From: Bin55 sp028819195
GTDB taxonomy: Bacteria > Pseudomonadota > Gammaproteobacteria > Pseudomonadales > Azotimanducaceae
Reading direction: 5' to 3'
DNA: 26,426 bases
NCBI GenBank assembly: GCA_028819195.1
Contig: JAPPMF010000013.1
Span: 1-26,426 of the forward strand
Shown: piece after piece, positions 8,242-16,593 of the stretch
Layout: every line of letters starts with the position of its first letter
Position numbering within the stretch: position 1 is the first letter of the stretch
Made by a program: the position numbers and the translations under genes
The notes under the pieces: model-generated
The model's database searches: none
What the model was told of the DNA's origin: nothing
What the model saw: only the letters and a program-made list of their open reading frames with translations

Positions 8242-8940
8242 TTACTCCTCACGTCTCGGAACATAGATTGCATCGGAATGCCGATCGCGGAGAGCTTTAC
8301 CCGTATCTTCAAGGGTAAAATCTTGGTTGTTATGTAGTACTTCTGAGGGAATTATCCCAGCGATATCGTCTGAACCAACTAACTGACTCATTTCATACGA
8401 GCCAGCTGTAGTTTGCACCTGGGCTAAAGCACCCGTTGCGCTATAAGTAATAATGAGTTGTTCAAACACGTCTTCCTGGTTGGCAGGCCCAGCGTATATC
8501 GTGGTACTACCAAACCCATTCGGTTTAATCTTTTCGACCAAAGCTTCAAATGTCTCCGGTATATGCGGTATCAATACTTCCACGGGTGTACCAAGCAGCC
8601 ATTTATCGTATTCGCCAGTGAGTTTGACATACTCAGTCTCCGGCGGGTATGTACTAGACTCTTTGATAGATTCGATCTCGTCATCGCTTAGCTCGTACCA
8701 GGCATATCGAGTTTGCCTAGGTGGGTAGGGCGATTGAGGTTCGGCAAGTTCTGTAATAGTTTGCGATGCAAGTCCCGCTGTCGCTTTTTCAGTTTGACTT
8801 TTATTCGCTGTGTCTTTATTCGACCCAAATGGTTGACTGACCACAAGAACGATGGTTATAGTTGCGATGAACAGAGTGCCGACAACAGCGAATACCCAAA
8901 GTTGTGCGGGAGACAAAGATTTGTTTTGACGTTTTTTCAT
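8242..8940 (-). CDS. Uncharacterised single-pass membrane protein
   Basis: A 232-residue protein I do not recognise. Residues 1-12 are basic (MKKRQNK) and ~13-35 form one hydrophobic segment ('LWVFAVVGTLFIATITIVLV'), so it is probably anchored with its C-terminus in the periplasm. A Ser/Thr/Gln-rich linker (~37-70) leads to a soluble domain with 'YAWYELSDDEIESIKES' near residues 79-95 and mixed alpha/beta sequence to the end. No cysteines or catalytic motif stand out. It is first in a minus-strand unit with the secreted metalloprotease, and a good promoter lies ~107-135 bp upstream. It ends GAG GAG TAA, which also forms a Shine-Dalgarno for what follows. A role as partner, inhibitor or secretion accessory of the protease is inference from position only. 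Confidence 0.75.
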   Translation of the reverse strand: MKKRQNKSLSPAQLWVFAVVGTLFIATITIVLVVSQPFGSNKDTANKSQTEKATAGLASQTITELAEPQSPYPPRQTRYAWYELSDDEIESIKESSTYPPETEYVKLTGEYDKWLLGTPVEVLIPHIPETFEALVEKIKPNGFGSTTIYAGPANQEDVFEQLIITYSATGALAQVQTTAGSYEMSQLVGSDDIAGIIPSEVLHNNQDFTLEDTGKALRDRHSDAIYVPRREE

Positions 8941-9046
8941 ATTCTTAGGTATTCTCTTTTGATTGAGTCTGAAAATAGGTAGGTGACTCTAAGTTTGTTC
9001 GTAAATACAGAGTTTTCATTGTAAAGAAAACTATCAATCTATGATA

Positions 9047-9075
9047 ATTGTAAACTGAAATGACCATACTTTCAA
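9047..9075 (-). promoter_or_regulatory. Predicted sigma-70 promoter for the membrane protein/protease unit
   Basis: On the minus strand TTGAAA (9075-9070) and TACAAT (9052-9047) are separated by exactly 17 nt; both boxes are 5/6 matches. Predicted initiation near 9040 gives a ~100-nt leader before the ATG at 8940. Confidence 0.6.
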
Positions 9076-9150
9076 GGGCTAGTGATTGAGTCGAATGCAA
9101 GATATTTCTAATTTCAAATCGCATATTGCAATATTATTCTAAAAAACACA

Positions 9151-9180
9151 TTGATACTAGAGTAATATTTAGTCTATATA
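9151..9180 (+). promoter_or_regulatory. Possible sigma-70 promoter for the ABC exporter genes
   Basis: TTGATA (9151-9156), an 18-nt spacer and TATATA (9175-9180), within a very AT-rich stretch. It is about 220 bp upstream of the ABC gene start, so the leader would be long and a closer promoter may exist. Confidence 0.35.
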
Positions 9181-9399
9181 TAGTTTAAGTGAAATTTATT
9201 AATTTCGTCTCCGCCGAAAAATCACACTCGAAAACTATACTGCTACCAACCTCACGCAAAGCATTCTATTGATAAAATGATTGCTTTTGTGATGCACAAA
9301 GACGTTTCCTTCGCCCCCTTACGGGTGATCATTGTGCCATTCAACGTCCAGTTCCACAGCCTGAAATCAACTAATACTCTCCAAATTTGTACATAGTTC

Positions 9400-11253
9400 A
9401 TGCGACAACGTTACGAAGGTGGCCCAAGAAGAGAACGAGCGTCCTTTAAACACTTAGGACACCTCAAAAAACTCTATCCGTACCTACGACGATATGGGTT
9501 AGTATTCGGATTAGGGATCTTTGGATTACTCATCATAAGACCGTTATTGTTTTTGATTCCGGGGTTTGTTGGAACCGCGCTAGATAGTGTCACTATCGCA
9601 GACCTCACACCAAATATAGTCTGGCCCGCTATCGGAATCTTGAGTATTGTGGTTCTCCAGTTTTTGATTTACATTCCTGCACGTCGAGTTTTACGCCGAA
9701 TCGCGATCTCTGTAACCTATGATTTGCGCAAACGTATCTTCAAGAATATTCAGTTTCAGGGATTGAAATTCTTTAATCGATACGGAACGGGGGACTTGAT
9801 GTCGCGGGCGATTAACGACGTATCACAAGTAAGGATGTGTGTTTCGTTCGCCTTTGTCGAAATCGTAACTTTTCTGTTCACAGTATCCACAGGTCTAGCT
9901 TTCATGTTCTTGAATTCACCTAGACTTGCCATGATTGCAATACTTCCGTTTCCAATCGTCGTGTTGCTTGGCTATCGGATGGCGCGTAGTTTATTTCCGT
10001 ATTTCGTCGCGCGTCAAGAAGCCATGGCTAAGGTAAATTCGTTTACTCAAGAAAACTTAAATGGTATCAGAACCATTCAAGCGATGGCTCAAGAAGAGTT
10101 TGAAATCAAACGATTTCACGAGGTAAGCACAAGTTATACCAAAGCGGCCTATAGAGCGGCGCGATTTATGACTATGATGCACACTGCCTTGAACACGGCT
10201 AGCTCCCTTTCACCTTTGATCATTTTTGGTTATGGTGGATATCTTTTCTTGAACGACATTATGACGTTAGGCGATCTAACTAAATTTTTTGGTTATGCAC
10301 TGTTAGTAACCGGCACTTTGGCACGGGTAGGTTGGGCAGTTTCTATGTTTATTTCGGCCGCAGCTGCAACCGAAAGAATCTTCGAAATTGTTGATCATGA
10401 ACCTGAAATTACCGAAATTCAAGCAGACGAAAATGTTCAAGCGATTGAACCTAAAATCACGATTCACGATTTGAGTTATGCATACAACGACTCATCTACA
10501 AATGTTTTGAAAAACATAAACATGCAAGTAGATCCAGGTCAGACCGTTGCAATCCTAGGAACCTTGGGTTCCGGTAAATCGACTGTCTTGCGTGCCGTGT
10601 TAAGACTTATTGATACCCCAGTAGAAACCGTTTATCTAGGTAATCACGATGTCTGTACGCTACCACTACGACAATTACGTGAAGAAGTGGTTCTAGTTCC
10701 CCAGAATACATTTTTATTCTCTACTTCCATTCAAGAAAACGTAGCATACGACGATTTGACGCGTCAAGGTGATTTTGTGTGGGAAGCGTTACGGATCGCG
10801 GGGATAAAAGATACTGTATCGGAATTTGAACAAGATTTAGAGACAGTAGTTGGAGAACGTGGGGTTACACTTTCAGGCGGACAGAAACAACGATTAGCGT
10901 TAGCGCGGGGTGTGATTCGCGATGCTAACGTATTGCTTTTAGACGACGTCTTCTCTAGCGTGGATACCAAACACGAAGAGGAAATTCTCAGCGAACTCAA
11001 GAAGATACGATTCAATAAGACCACGATACTCGTTTCCCATCGCGTGTCAACTGTACGGCATGCAGACCATATCTACGTATTGGATGATGGTTTGGTCATT
11101 GAACACGGTACTCATGAAGATTTGCTAGCTAAACGAGGGTTTTATGCTGATCTAGAGGCAGTTCAAACTAATCAAGACGCCGATCGTACTCGTCGAGAAC
11201 GACTCATTCAACAGTTGAATCGTACCACCCTACAAGAGAGAAAAGTAAGTTAA
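9400..11253 (+). CDS. Heterodimeric ABC exporter, subunit with degenerate catalytic site
   Basis: A 617-residue half-transporter with N-terminal membrane domain (six hydrophobic segments, ~40-340) and C-terminal ATPase, of the MdlA/YheI/TM287-like type. Walker A GTLGSGKST is at 387-395, signature LSGGQ at 491-495, Walker B 'LLLDD' at 512-516 and H-loop His547. The residue after the Walker B Asp, normally the catalytic Glu, is Asp516. In known heterodimers (TM287/288, BmrCD) this marks the subunit that donates the degenerate site. The signature is canonical and would complete the partner's active site. A TAG six bases upstream of the ATG excludes a longer start. The stop overlaps the next ATG by one base (TAATG), so the two subunits are translationally coupled. 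Exported substrate cannot be told from sequence. Confidence 0.92.
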   Translation: MRQRYEGGPRRERASFKHLGHLKKLYPYLRRYGLVFGLGIFGLLIIRPLLFLIPGFVGTALDSVTIADLTPNIVWPAIGILSIVVLQFLIYIPARRVLRRIAISVTYDLRKRIFKNIQFQGLKFFNRYGTGDLMSRAINDVSQVRMCVSFAFVEIVTFLFTVSTGLAFMFLNSPRLAMIAILPFPIVVLLGYRMARSLFPYFVARQEAMAKVNSFTQENLNGIRTIQAMAQEEFEIKRFHEVSTSYTKAAYRAARFMTMMHTALNTASSLSPLIIFGYGGYLFLNDIMTLGDLTKFFGYALLVTGTLARVGWAVSMFISAAAATERIFEIVDHEPEITEIQADENVQAIEPKITIHDLSYAYNDSSTNVLKNINMQVDPGQTVAILGTLGSGKSTVLRAVLRLIDTPVETVYLGNHDVCTLPLRQLREEVVLVPQNTFLFSTSIQENVAYDDLTRQGDFVWEALRIAGIKDTVSEFEQDLETVVGERGVTLSGGQKQRLALARGVIRDANVLLLDDVFSSVDTKHEEEILSELKKIRFNKTTILVSHRVSTVRHADHIYVLDDGLVIEHGTHEDLLAKRGFYADLEAVQTNQDADRTRRERLIQQLNRTTLQERKVS

Positions 11254-13223
11254 TGGCTGAAGCCAGTTCACCACGCTCAAATCAGCAGTATTCAGCTTTT
11301 GATGCACAGTTAACGCATCAAGCCTTGAACCTTCGTATGTTCTGGCGCTTGATGAAATGGACAAAACCCTACCGACTGACACTTTTTTCTAGTGTCCTAT
11401 TAATACTTGCTACGTCGGTAATCGCGATTGTTTGCATTCCCATATTGCGTAATTTAGTGCTAGTCGATGGAGTTCTCGGGTTTGGACTGGAAGGAACTAC
11501 GACTAATGATTTCGGTTTGACAACAATTACTAACTGGGTCGCGAATATTTTTAATCTACCTTTGCTCGGTGCTGCGATTCTGCTGTACGTAGTCTTTATC
11601 CTGTTGCAGTCTATATCGTCTATCGGTCAACAATTGACTCTAACGAGCGGTTCGCTCAAAACACTACGAGATTTACGGGTAGATCTGTTTGCTTCGCTAG
11701 AACGCAAACCAGCATCGTTTTACGATCACGTAGGAGTCGGAAGAGTCATGACCCGCGTAACCAATGACGTTGAAAATCTGTACAACCTCGTCACATCATC
11801 CATCACATATATTGCTGATTTTGTGCAATTCCTATTGATAGTCGTTGTTATGCTTAGCTTGAGTAGTCAACTTACGCTAACTGCGTTAGTAGTCATTCCT
11901 ATTGCAGCCATTGCAACTTATATTTTCCGATGGACTACTCACAAAATATTCCGCTTAATCCGTGATTCTGTTTCAGCTATGAATCAGTACATGCAAGAAG
12001 ATTTAATGGGTATTGACGTAGTACAACTTTCCCTCCGACAGGAACAGAATATCGAGGAATTTAATGACCTCAACCGCCGAAACCGCACCCATGAATTTCG
12101 CTCGATTAATAACGAAGTGGTATTCGAAACCATCAATATGTCGTTACCTAGCATAGCGGTTGCTTTGGTCATATGGTACGGGGGAGGACAAATCGTACAG
12201 GAGTCTATTTCAGCAGGAATTCTGATTCTGTTTACTCAATACATCAACTTTTTGATTGGTCCGATTTCATCCCTAGGGCAATTATTCAATACATTATTCC
12301 GTTCTATGGCTTCCGGGGAGAGAATTTTTCAAGCGCTCGATTGGCAGGAACGAATTCACGAACCTGATCAACCTGTTTCATTACCACCTAGATTAAAAGG
12401 CGATGTTCAGTTTAAGAATGTAAATTTCAAGTATCAGAAAGGAGACCAAGTACTTCACGATGTGTCCTTTCACATAAAACCAGGAGAAAAGTTAGCGATA
12501 GTCGGTCCAACTGGTTCTGGTAAGAGTACGATCATTCGGCTATTAGCAAGGTTTTACGATATAGAAGATGACATGATTTTTCTGGACCACATTGATGTAA
12601 ACAATATCTCGAGTACCGAATTAAGACAACGGATTGGTATCGTGCTGCAAGATTTTCATATATTTTCTGGTAGCGTTAAAGACAATATTGCACTCAATAA
12701 TCCGGCGATTTCTAGAGAAAGAGCGGAATGGGCGGCGCGGGTGGTTAATGCAGATACATTTATAAACGAGTTACCGGATGGGTACGATACCCAACTAGCG
12801 GAGCGCGGCCACAATCTTTCCCAAGGTCAACAACAATTACTTGCATTTGCACGAGTATTAGCGGCAAATCCAGAAGTTTTAGTTTTAGACGAAGCGACCT
12901 CCAGTATCGACACCGGAACCGAATTAACGATACAGGATGGTTTACGTAAACTCATGGAAGATCGTACGTCAATAATTATTGCGCACCGACTCCAGACTAT
13001 TCAGGATTGTGATCGGATACTGGTATTAAGTAAAGGTCGAGTCGCGGAAGTAGGGACTCATGAAGAACTCCTGGCACTACAGGGCATTTATCACGCATTG
13101 CATGAACTGCAATTTCAGGATGTGCAGTTGAATCAGAGCAGCGATACGAAAGAATCCAAAGACTTATCATCAACAATGAAAGACTGGTTCGATAATGACA
13201 AACAAACTCCCGACCGTTGGTGA
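11253..13223 (+). CDS. Heterodimeric ABC exporter, subunit with consensus catalytic site
   Basis: A 656-residue partner of the preceding half-transporter (MdlB/YheH/TM288-like). The membrane domain spans roughly residues 40-350, followed by the ATPase: Walker A GPTGSGKST at 418-426, signature LSQGQ at 522-526, Walker B 'LVLDE' ending in catalytic Glu547, H-loop His578. The second signature position is Gln instead of Gly, the opposite asymmetry to its partner. The consensus ATP site therefore pairs this subunit's Walker motifs with the other's LSGGQ, and the degenerate site pairs Asp516 of the other with this LSQGQ. The ~50-residue C-terminal tail is hydrophilic. Start ATG overlaps the upstream stop by one base. 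Inner-membrane exporter of lipids, peptides or drugs; substrate unknown. Confidence 0.93.
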   Translation: MAEASSPRSNQQYSAFDAQLTHQALNLRMFWRLMKWTKPYRLTLFSSVLLILATSVIAIVCIPILRNLVLVDGVLGFGLEGTTTNDFGLTTITNWVANIFNLPLLGAAILLYVVFILLQSISSIGQQLTLTSGSLKTLRDLRVDLFASLERKPASFYDHVGVGRVMTRVTNDVENLYNLVTSSITYIADFVQFLLIVVVMLSLSSQLTLTALVVIPIAAIATYIFRWTTHKIFRLIRDSVSAMNQYMQEDLMGIDVVQLSLRQEQNIEEFNDLNRRNRTHEFRSINNEVVFETINMSLPSIAVALVIWYGGGQIVQESISAGILILFTQYINFLIGPISSLGQLFNTLFRSMASGERIFQALDWQERIHEPDQPVSLPPRLKGDVQFKNVNFKYQKGDQVLHDVSFHIKPGEKLAIVGPTGSGKSTIIRLLARFYDIEDDMIFLDHIDVNNISSTELRQRIGIVLQDFHIFSGSVKDNIALNNPAISRERAEWAARVVNADTFINELPDGYDTQLAERGHNLSQGQQQLLAFARVLAANPEVLVLDEATSSIDTGTELTIQDGLRKLMEDRTSIIIAHRLQTIQDCDRILVLSKGRVAEVGTHEELLALQGIYHALHELQFQDVQLNQSSDTKESKDLSSTMKDWFDNDKQTPDRW

Positions 13224-13224
13224 A

Positions 13225-13252
13225 TTGACATGATACAAGCTAGAGTTATGTT
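13225..13252 (+). promoter_or_regulatory. Predicted sigma-70 promoter of the MFS gene
   Basis: A perfect -35 TTGACA (13225-13230), 16-nt spacer and TATGTT (13247-13252, 4/6) lie in the 49-bp gap between the ABC and MFS genes. Initiation near 13259 would leave only ~14 nt before the ATG, and no Shine-Dalgarno is visible there. Confidence 0.4.
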
Positions 13253-13272
13253 AAACACCTCAACCAGTACTG

Positions 13273-14487
13273 ATGAATAGATTCATTCGACCGAGAAGTC
13301 GTCCTCGGTTGTTTTATCTTAGTGCTACTGGCTCATGGTTTGCTGCACATGGTATCCAAACTGTGATGTTTGCATGGCTAGTAACAATTGTGTTGCAAAA
13401 ACCTCCGGAATTAGTAGGTTGGGCACAATTTGCTTTGTTTCTGCCTGCAACACTTCTTATGCTCATCGGTGGTAGTCTTGCAGATCGTTGGAATGCTCGC
13501 CGAATATCGGTAATCGCTCAGTCTTTTGCAGTGATTCCTCCTTTGCTACTAACGGTAACTTTGATTACCGGGACTTTGAATTTTGTCATGATGCTTGTCT
13601 ATGCAGCTTGTATTGGCACAATTCAAGCATTTGTTACGCCGGCGCGTGATGCGATTTTGAATAAAGTGGCACGCGGTGAAATTCAACAAACTGTTGCGAA
13701 AACTACACTCGTTCAGTTTGTCTCACAGATGGGCGGAATTGTCTTAGCGGGGTCGGCCCAACTAATCGGTGGGGCACCAGTACTTTTATCGCAAACTGTT
13801 GTATTGGGCTTAGGTGCTCTAAGTCTTGGTCAATTGAGAATTCGGGTACAGAATGAAGAAAAACACAAGACTAAGCTACTAGATGACTTATGGTCCGGAA
13901 TTGCCAACGGTTGGAAGGCGGTATTTGGTGATTCGGTCATGCGTGCGGTCGTATTACAGAACATGGCGATGGGTGTGTGTTTTATGGGATCTTACATCGT
14001 CACGATTCCACTTGTTATTCGGGATGTTTATGGTGGTTCTTCGGTGGATATTGCGATAGTCAATTTTGTCAACTCTTCTGGACTAGTATTAACTGTGACA
14101 TTTTTAATTACCGTATTGAGAAAATTACGAAAACCGGGTAGAGCATTGATAAATTTTGTAGTTGGGGGTGGGCTAGTACTTGGCCTATGCGGGTTAGTGA
14201 AGAACTTTTACATCTTTGCCGGTTTGTTATTCGGTTGGGGCATGGCAGGTGGAATCGTGATTAGTATGTCTCGCGCGTTGGTCCAAGAGCGAGCACCAGA
14301 AGCAGTCCGTGGAAGGATTATGGGAATATTCTCATTCTCTTTCATGGGGTCGGCGCCAATTGGTGCCGTCATTTGGGGGTACACCATCGCCTTGGTTGGA
14401 AGTCGAGTTGCCTTAGTAATTGCCGGATTGTCAATGCTTGTGATTGGCTTATGTGTCGGTAGGTGGTCAAAACTTTGGCAAGTCTAG
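13273..14487 (+). CDS. MFS exporter, EntS-like (MFS_3)
   Basis: A 404-residue integral inner-membrane protein with about 12 hydrophobic segments, typical MFS length. The loop between segments 2 and 3 carries motif A, here 'GGSLADRWNARR' (~70-81), and 'FVTPARDAILNKVA' follows segment 4, as in EntS-like (MFS_3) proteins that export siderophores such as enterobactin or other small molecules by proton antiport. No siderophore biosynthesis gene is visible, so the substrate is open. It lies 49 bp after the ABC genes on the same strand, so co-transcription is possible, though a -35 consensus in the gap suggests its own promoter. It ends 12 bp before the convergent formamidase gene. Confidence 0.82.
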   Translation: MNRFIRPRSRPRLFYLSATGSWFAAHGIQTVMFAWLVTIVLQKPPELVGWAQFALFLPATLLMLIGGSLADRWNARRISVIAQSFAVIPPLLLTVTLITGTLNFVMMLVYAACIGTIQAFVTPARDAILNKVARGEIQQTVAKTTLVQFVSQMGGIVLAGSAQLIGGAPVLLSQTVVLGLGALSLGQLRIRVQNEEKHKTKLLDDLWSGIANGWKAVFGDSVMRAVVLQNMAMGVCFMGSYIVTIPLVIRDVYGGSSVDIAIVNFVNSSGLVLTVTFLITVLRKLRKPGRALINFVVGGGLVLGLCGLVKNFYIFAGLLFGWGMAGGIVISMSRALVQERAPEAVRGRIMGIFSFSFMGSAPIGAVIWGYTIALVGSRVALVIAGLSMLVIGLCVGRWSKLWQV

Positions 14488-14499
14488 CCTAGGAAAACA

Positions 14500-15345
14500 T
14501 TATCTTTTAAATGCAGATAAACCGCACACTGTTCGAGTAAGGATACTGTTAGGATCGGTAAGGGACTCTATCACATTAAAGTGATGTTTGTCCTGCTCGA
14601 TAACACATTCAATGGAATGTAGTGATTTTGACCAGGCACAAAACAGTATGTCGGATTGACGTAGGAATTCTGGTCGTTCCTTAGCACCAACCCAGCAAAC
14701 TACTTTTGCGTTAGTATTTGGCGTGAGTTTCGAAGGACTCTCGTGCAATATTTCACTCCGAGTCAATGAAAGTTTTGAATTCATTTCAGTGTAGAGCAGG
14801 TTGGTTAAATCATGAATTCCACTAATCGAGTAGAAGCCTTGGATTCGCGCGGTTGTTTCAGGATTCAATGAAGTAGTCTTACAAGCCATACGACTTACTA
14901 AATGACCACCCGCTGAATGTCCAATCAAAACGATGGGCCCCGGTATTTTTGTTGCACACGTTTCTATAGCAACGCTAACCATTTGAGTAATCTCAGAAAT
15001 TTTTGCTTCGGGTGCGAGAACATAACTCGGTATTGCACACGACCAATTACTTTCACAAAACCCTCGTGCTAGATGAGACCAAAACGATTTATCAAAGTCT
15101 AGCCAGAACCCGCCATGGATAAATACCACGAGCCCAATATTTTGACCTGATGGTAGAAAGAGATCGAACCGTTTTCGAGGGTGGTCCCCATACTGACAGT
15201 CTAATATTTGATTCGACCATTTACTTCGAAACGAACCTGCAAGTTGTTTCCACAGATTTGGATAACGAACTCCGTTTGGAATGTATTTGGCATTTGCAAA
15301 TTCATCATTCCAATCAATTTGAGTCTGTTTCATACCTGACTTCAT
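14500..15345 (-). CDS. Alpha/beta-hydrolase, probable arylformamidase (kynurenine formamidase)
   Basis: A 281-residue alpha/beta-hydrolase. It shows 'YGDHPRKRFDLFLP' (52-65), the oxyanion-region HGGFW (77-81), 'SYVLAPEAKI', the nucleophile elbow GHSAGGH (142-148, Ser144), a 'GAKERPEFLRQS' acid region (220-231) and 'HHFNVIESL' with the catalytic His (254/255). These are hallmarks of AFMID-type arylformamidases, which hydrolyse N-formylkynurenine to kynurenine and formate in the cytoplasm. The window also encodes tryptophan dioxygenase and kynureninase, the steps before and after, which supports this specificity. It stands alone, convergent with the MFS gene. AAGGT about 7 nt before the ATG supports the chosen start over Met5. 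An esterase of another specificity remains possible. Confidence 0.82.
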   Translation of the reverse strand: MKSGMKQTQIDWNDEFANAKYIPNGVRYPNLWKQLAGSFRSKWSNQILDCQYGDHPRKRFDLFLPSGQNIGLVVFIHGGFWLDFDKSFWSHLARGFCESNWSCAIPSYVLAPEAKISEITQMVSVAIETCATKIPGPIVLIGHSAGGHLVSRMACKTTSLNPETTARIQGFYSISGIHDLTNLLYTEMNSKLSLTRSEILHESPSKLTPNTNAKVVCWVGAKERPEFLRQSDILFCAWSKSLHSIECVIEQDKHHFNVIESLTDPNSILTRTVCGLSAFKR

Positions 15346-15403
15346 TTTTACCTTTTTGCTAAAAGTTGATGGCGAACGGATCGTATCTAGTATATCGTTC
15401 TGT

Positions 15404-15432
15404 TTTCCAAAAGCACCAAATTAGTGTAAAAT
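15404..15432 (+). promoter_or_regulatory. Possible sigma-70 promoter of the squalene synthase-like gene
   Basis: TTTCCA (15404-15409), a 17-nt spacer and TAAAAT (15427-15432, 5/6) in the divergent gap between formamidase and squalene synthase-like genes. It is about 90 bp from the ATG. Confidence 0.4.
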
Positions 15433-15520
15433 AAACGGTGCTTAAGGGGTTGAATCGTATCAATAATGGTACTTACGAACTTGTTAAGGAAGGTAAAAAT
15501 CTCGTTTTTGGTGCAATAAG

Positions 15521-16555
15521 ATGAGTGAAATAATCACTACAGAAAAAGCGAAAGCTATAGAGTATCAGAATGCAATCTTACCGCACGTATCCCGTACGTT
15601 TGCGCTGACCATACCGTATCTTCCTGATTCTTTAGAAAACGTCGTAGGAAACTCATACTTACTCTGTCGAATCGCTGATACGATCGAAGACGATCCGGCG
15701 TTAACAATCGATCAAAAGACAGAGTTCTTGCAACTGTTTTCGGAAGTGGTAGCTGGCGAGAAAAAACCGGAGTTGTTACCTGAATTGGTGTCTCCACATT
15801 TATCGGATTGGACACTGGAAGCCGAAAGAGACTTAGTAGCGAACACCCCTGTCATTATTGGAATCACCCACGACTGTACCCCAAATCAACGAGTAATCAT
15901 TGAACGATGTATTTCCATAATGTCTTCAGGTATGGCAAGGTTTTGCGAGACCAAACAACTAGAAAAATTAGAACACTTAAACGATTATTGTTATTACGTT
16001 GCCGGTGTTGTTGGGGAGTTGCTTACAGACCTATTTTGTGACTTTTCCGACACGATCTCTCGATCGCGTGACAAATTGTTTACCTTATCTGTCTCCTTCG
16101 GTAAGGGGTTGCAAATGGTAAATATTCTGAAAGACGTTTGGGTGGATGCAAGTCGAGGTGTTTCATGGTTGCCAGCTTCGTTGTTTCAACGTAGCGGTAA
16201 AACAAGTAAAGGAAGAACTTTAGATCCGGTTCTTAATGTACCTGAGATGCGGAAGTTAATTGCTTTAACGTACGAACATCTTTCAAAAGCGTTGCAATAT
16301 AGTGTCACGATTCCGACGAAAGAAGTAGGGATTCGCCGGTTTTTGTTGACTACCCTTGGCATGGCAGTTTTAACTCTGCGCCGGATCAATAAAAAACCGA
16401 ACTTCGATCGGAATGATCGAGTAAAAATAACTCGCAAACAAGTTTCCGCGACGACTTTTATTACTAACAATGTTGTTAGGTTTAATTTTTTAGTGGAGTC
16501 TTTGTTTCGCACGTTAACGAAGGGACTTCCAACACCTCCCAACAAGACTGATTGA
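15521..16555 (+). CDS. Squalene/phytoene synthase family protein (probable squalene synthase)
   Basis: A 344-residue all-helical prenyltransferase of the head-to-head type, which condenses two farnesyl (or geranylgeranyl) diphosphates. Visible motifs: 'SRTFALTIPYLP' (24-35), 'NSYLLCRIADTIEDD' (44-58) with first Asp-rich motif DTIED (53-57), 'YCYYVAGVVGELL' (156-168), and the second motif 'NILKDVWVDASRGVSWLP' (201-218) with Asp205 and Asp209. The cytosolic or membrane-associated product would be squalene or a related C30/C40 hydrocarbon. No cyclase, desaturase or hpn gene is in the window, so the end product cannot be named. No clear Shine-Dalgarno is seen before the ATG. It converges, with a 38-bp gap, on the LolA-like/RND/DUF2236 operon. 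Confidence 0.88.
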   Translation: MSEIITTEKAKAIEYQNAILPHVSRTFALTIPYLPDSLENVVGNSYLLCRIADTIEDDPALTIDQKTEFLQLFSEVVAGEKKPELLPELVSPHLSDWTLEAERDLVANTPVIIGITHDCTPNQRVIIERCISIMSSGMARFCETKQLEKLEHLNDYCYYVAGVVGELLTDLFCDFSDTISRSRDKLFTLSVSFGKGLQMVNILKDVWVDASRGVSWLPASLFQRSGKTSKGRTLDPVLNVPEMRKLIALTYEHLSKALQYSVTIPTKEVGIRRFLLTTLGMAVLTLRRINKKPNFDRNDRVKITRKQVSATTFITNNVVRFNFLVESLFRTLTKGLPTPPNKTD

Positions 16556-16593
16556 GAGACCGAAAGTTCACTCTACCAAAGTGATCTACAGGT

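Larger units (their letters stand above)
8941..9399. other. Divergent intergenic region with predicted promoters in both directions
   Basis: 459 bp, AT-rich, with no credible gene on either strand. It separates the minus-strand membrane protein/protease unit from the plus-strand ABC exporter. One predicted sigma-70 promoter points each way (listed separately). The ~220 bp between the plus promoter and the ABC start would be an unusually long 5' leader; I could not find a convincing riboswitch or attenuator in it. Confidence 0.6.

Noticed and set aside
15466..15519. 17-codon ORF ending one base before the squalene synthase-like ATG
   Set aside because: It has no good Shine-Dalgarno of its own, and nothing in its translation suggests a leader peptide; probably chance in a 175-bp gap.
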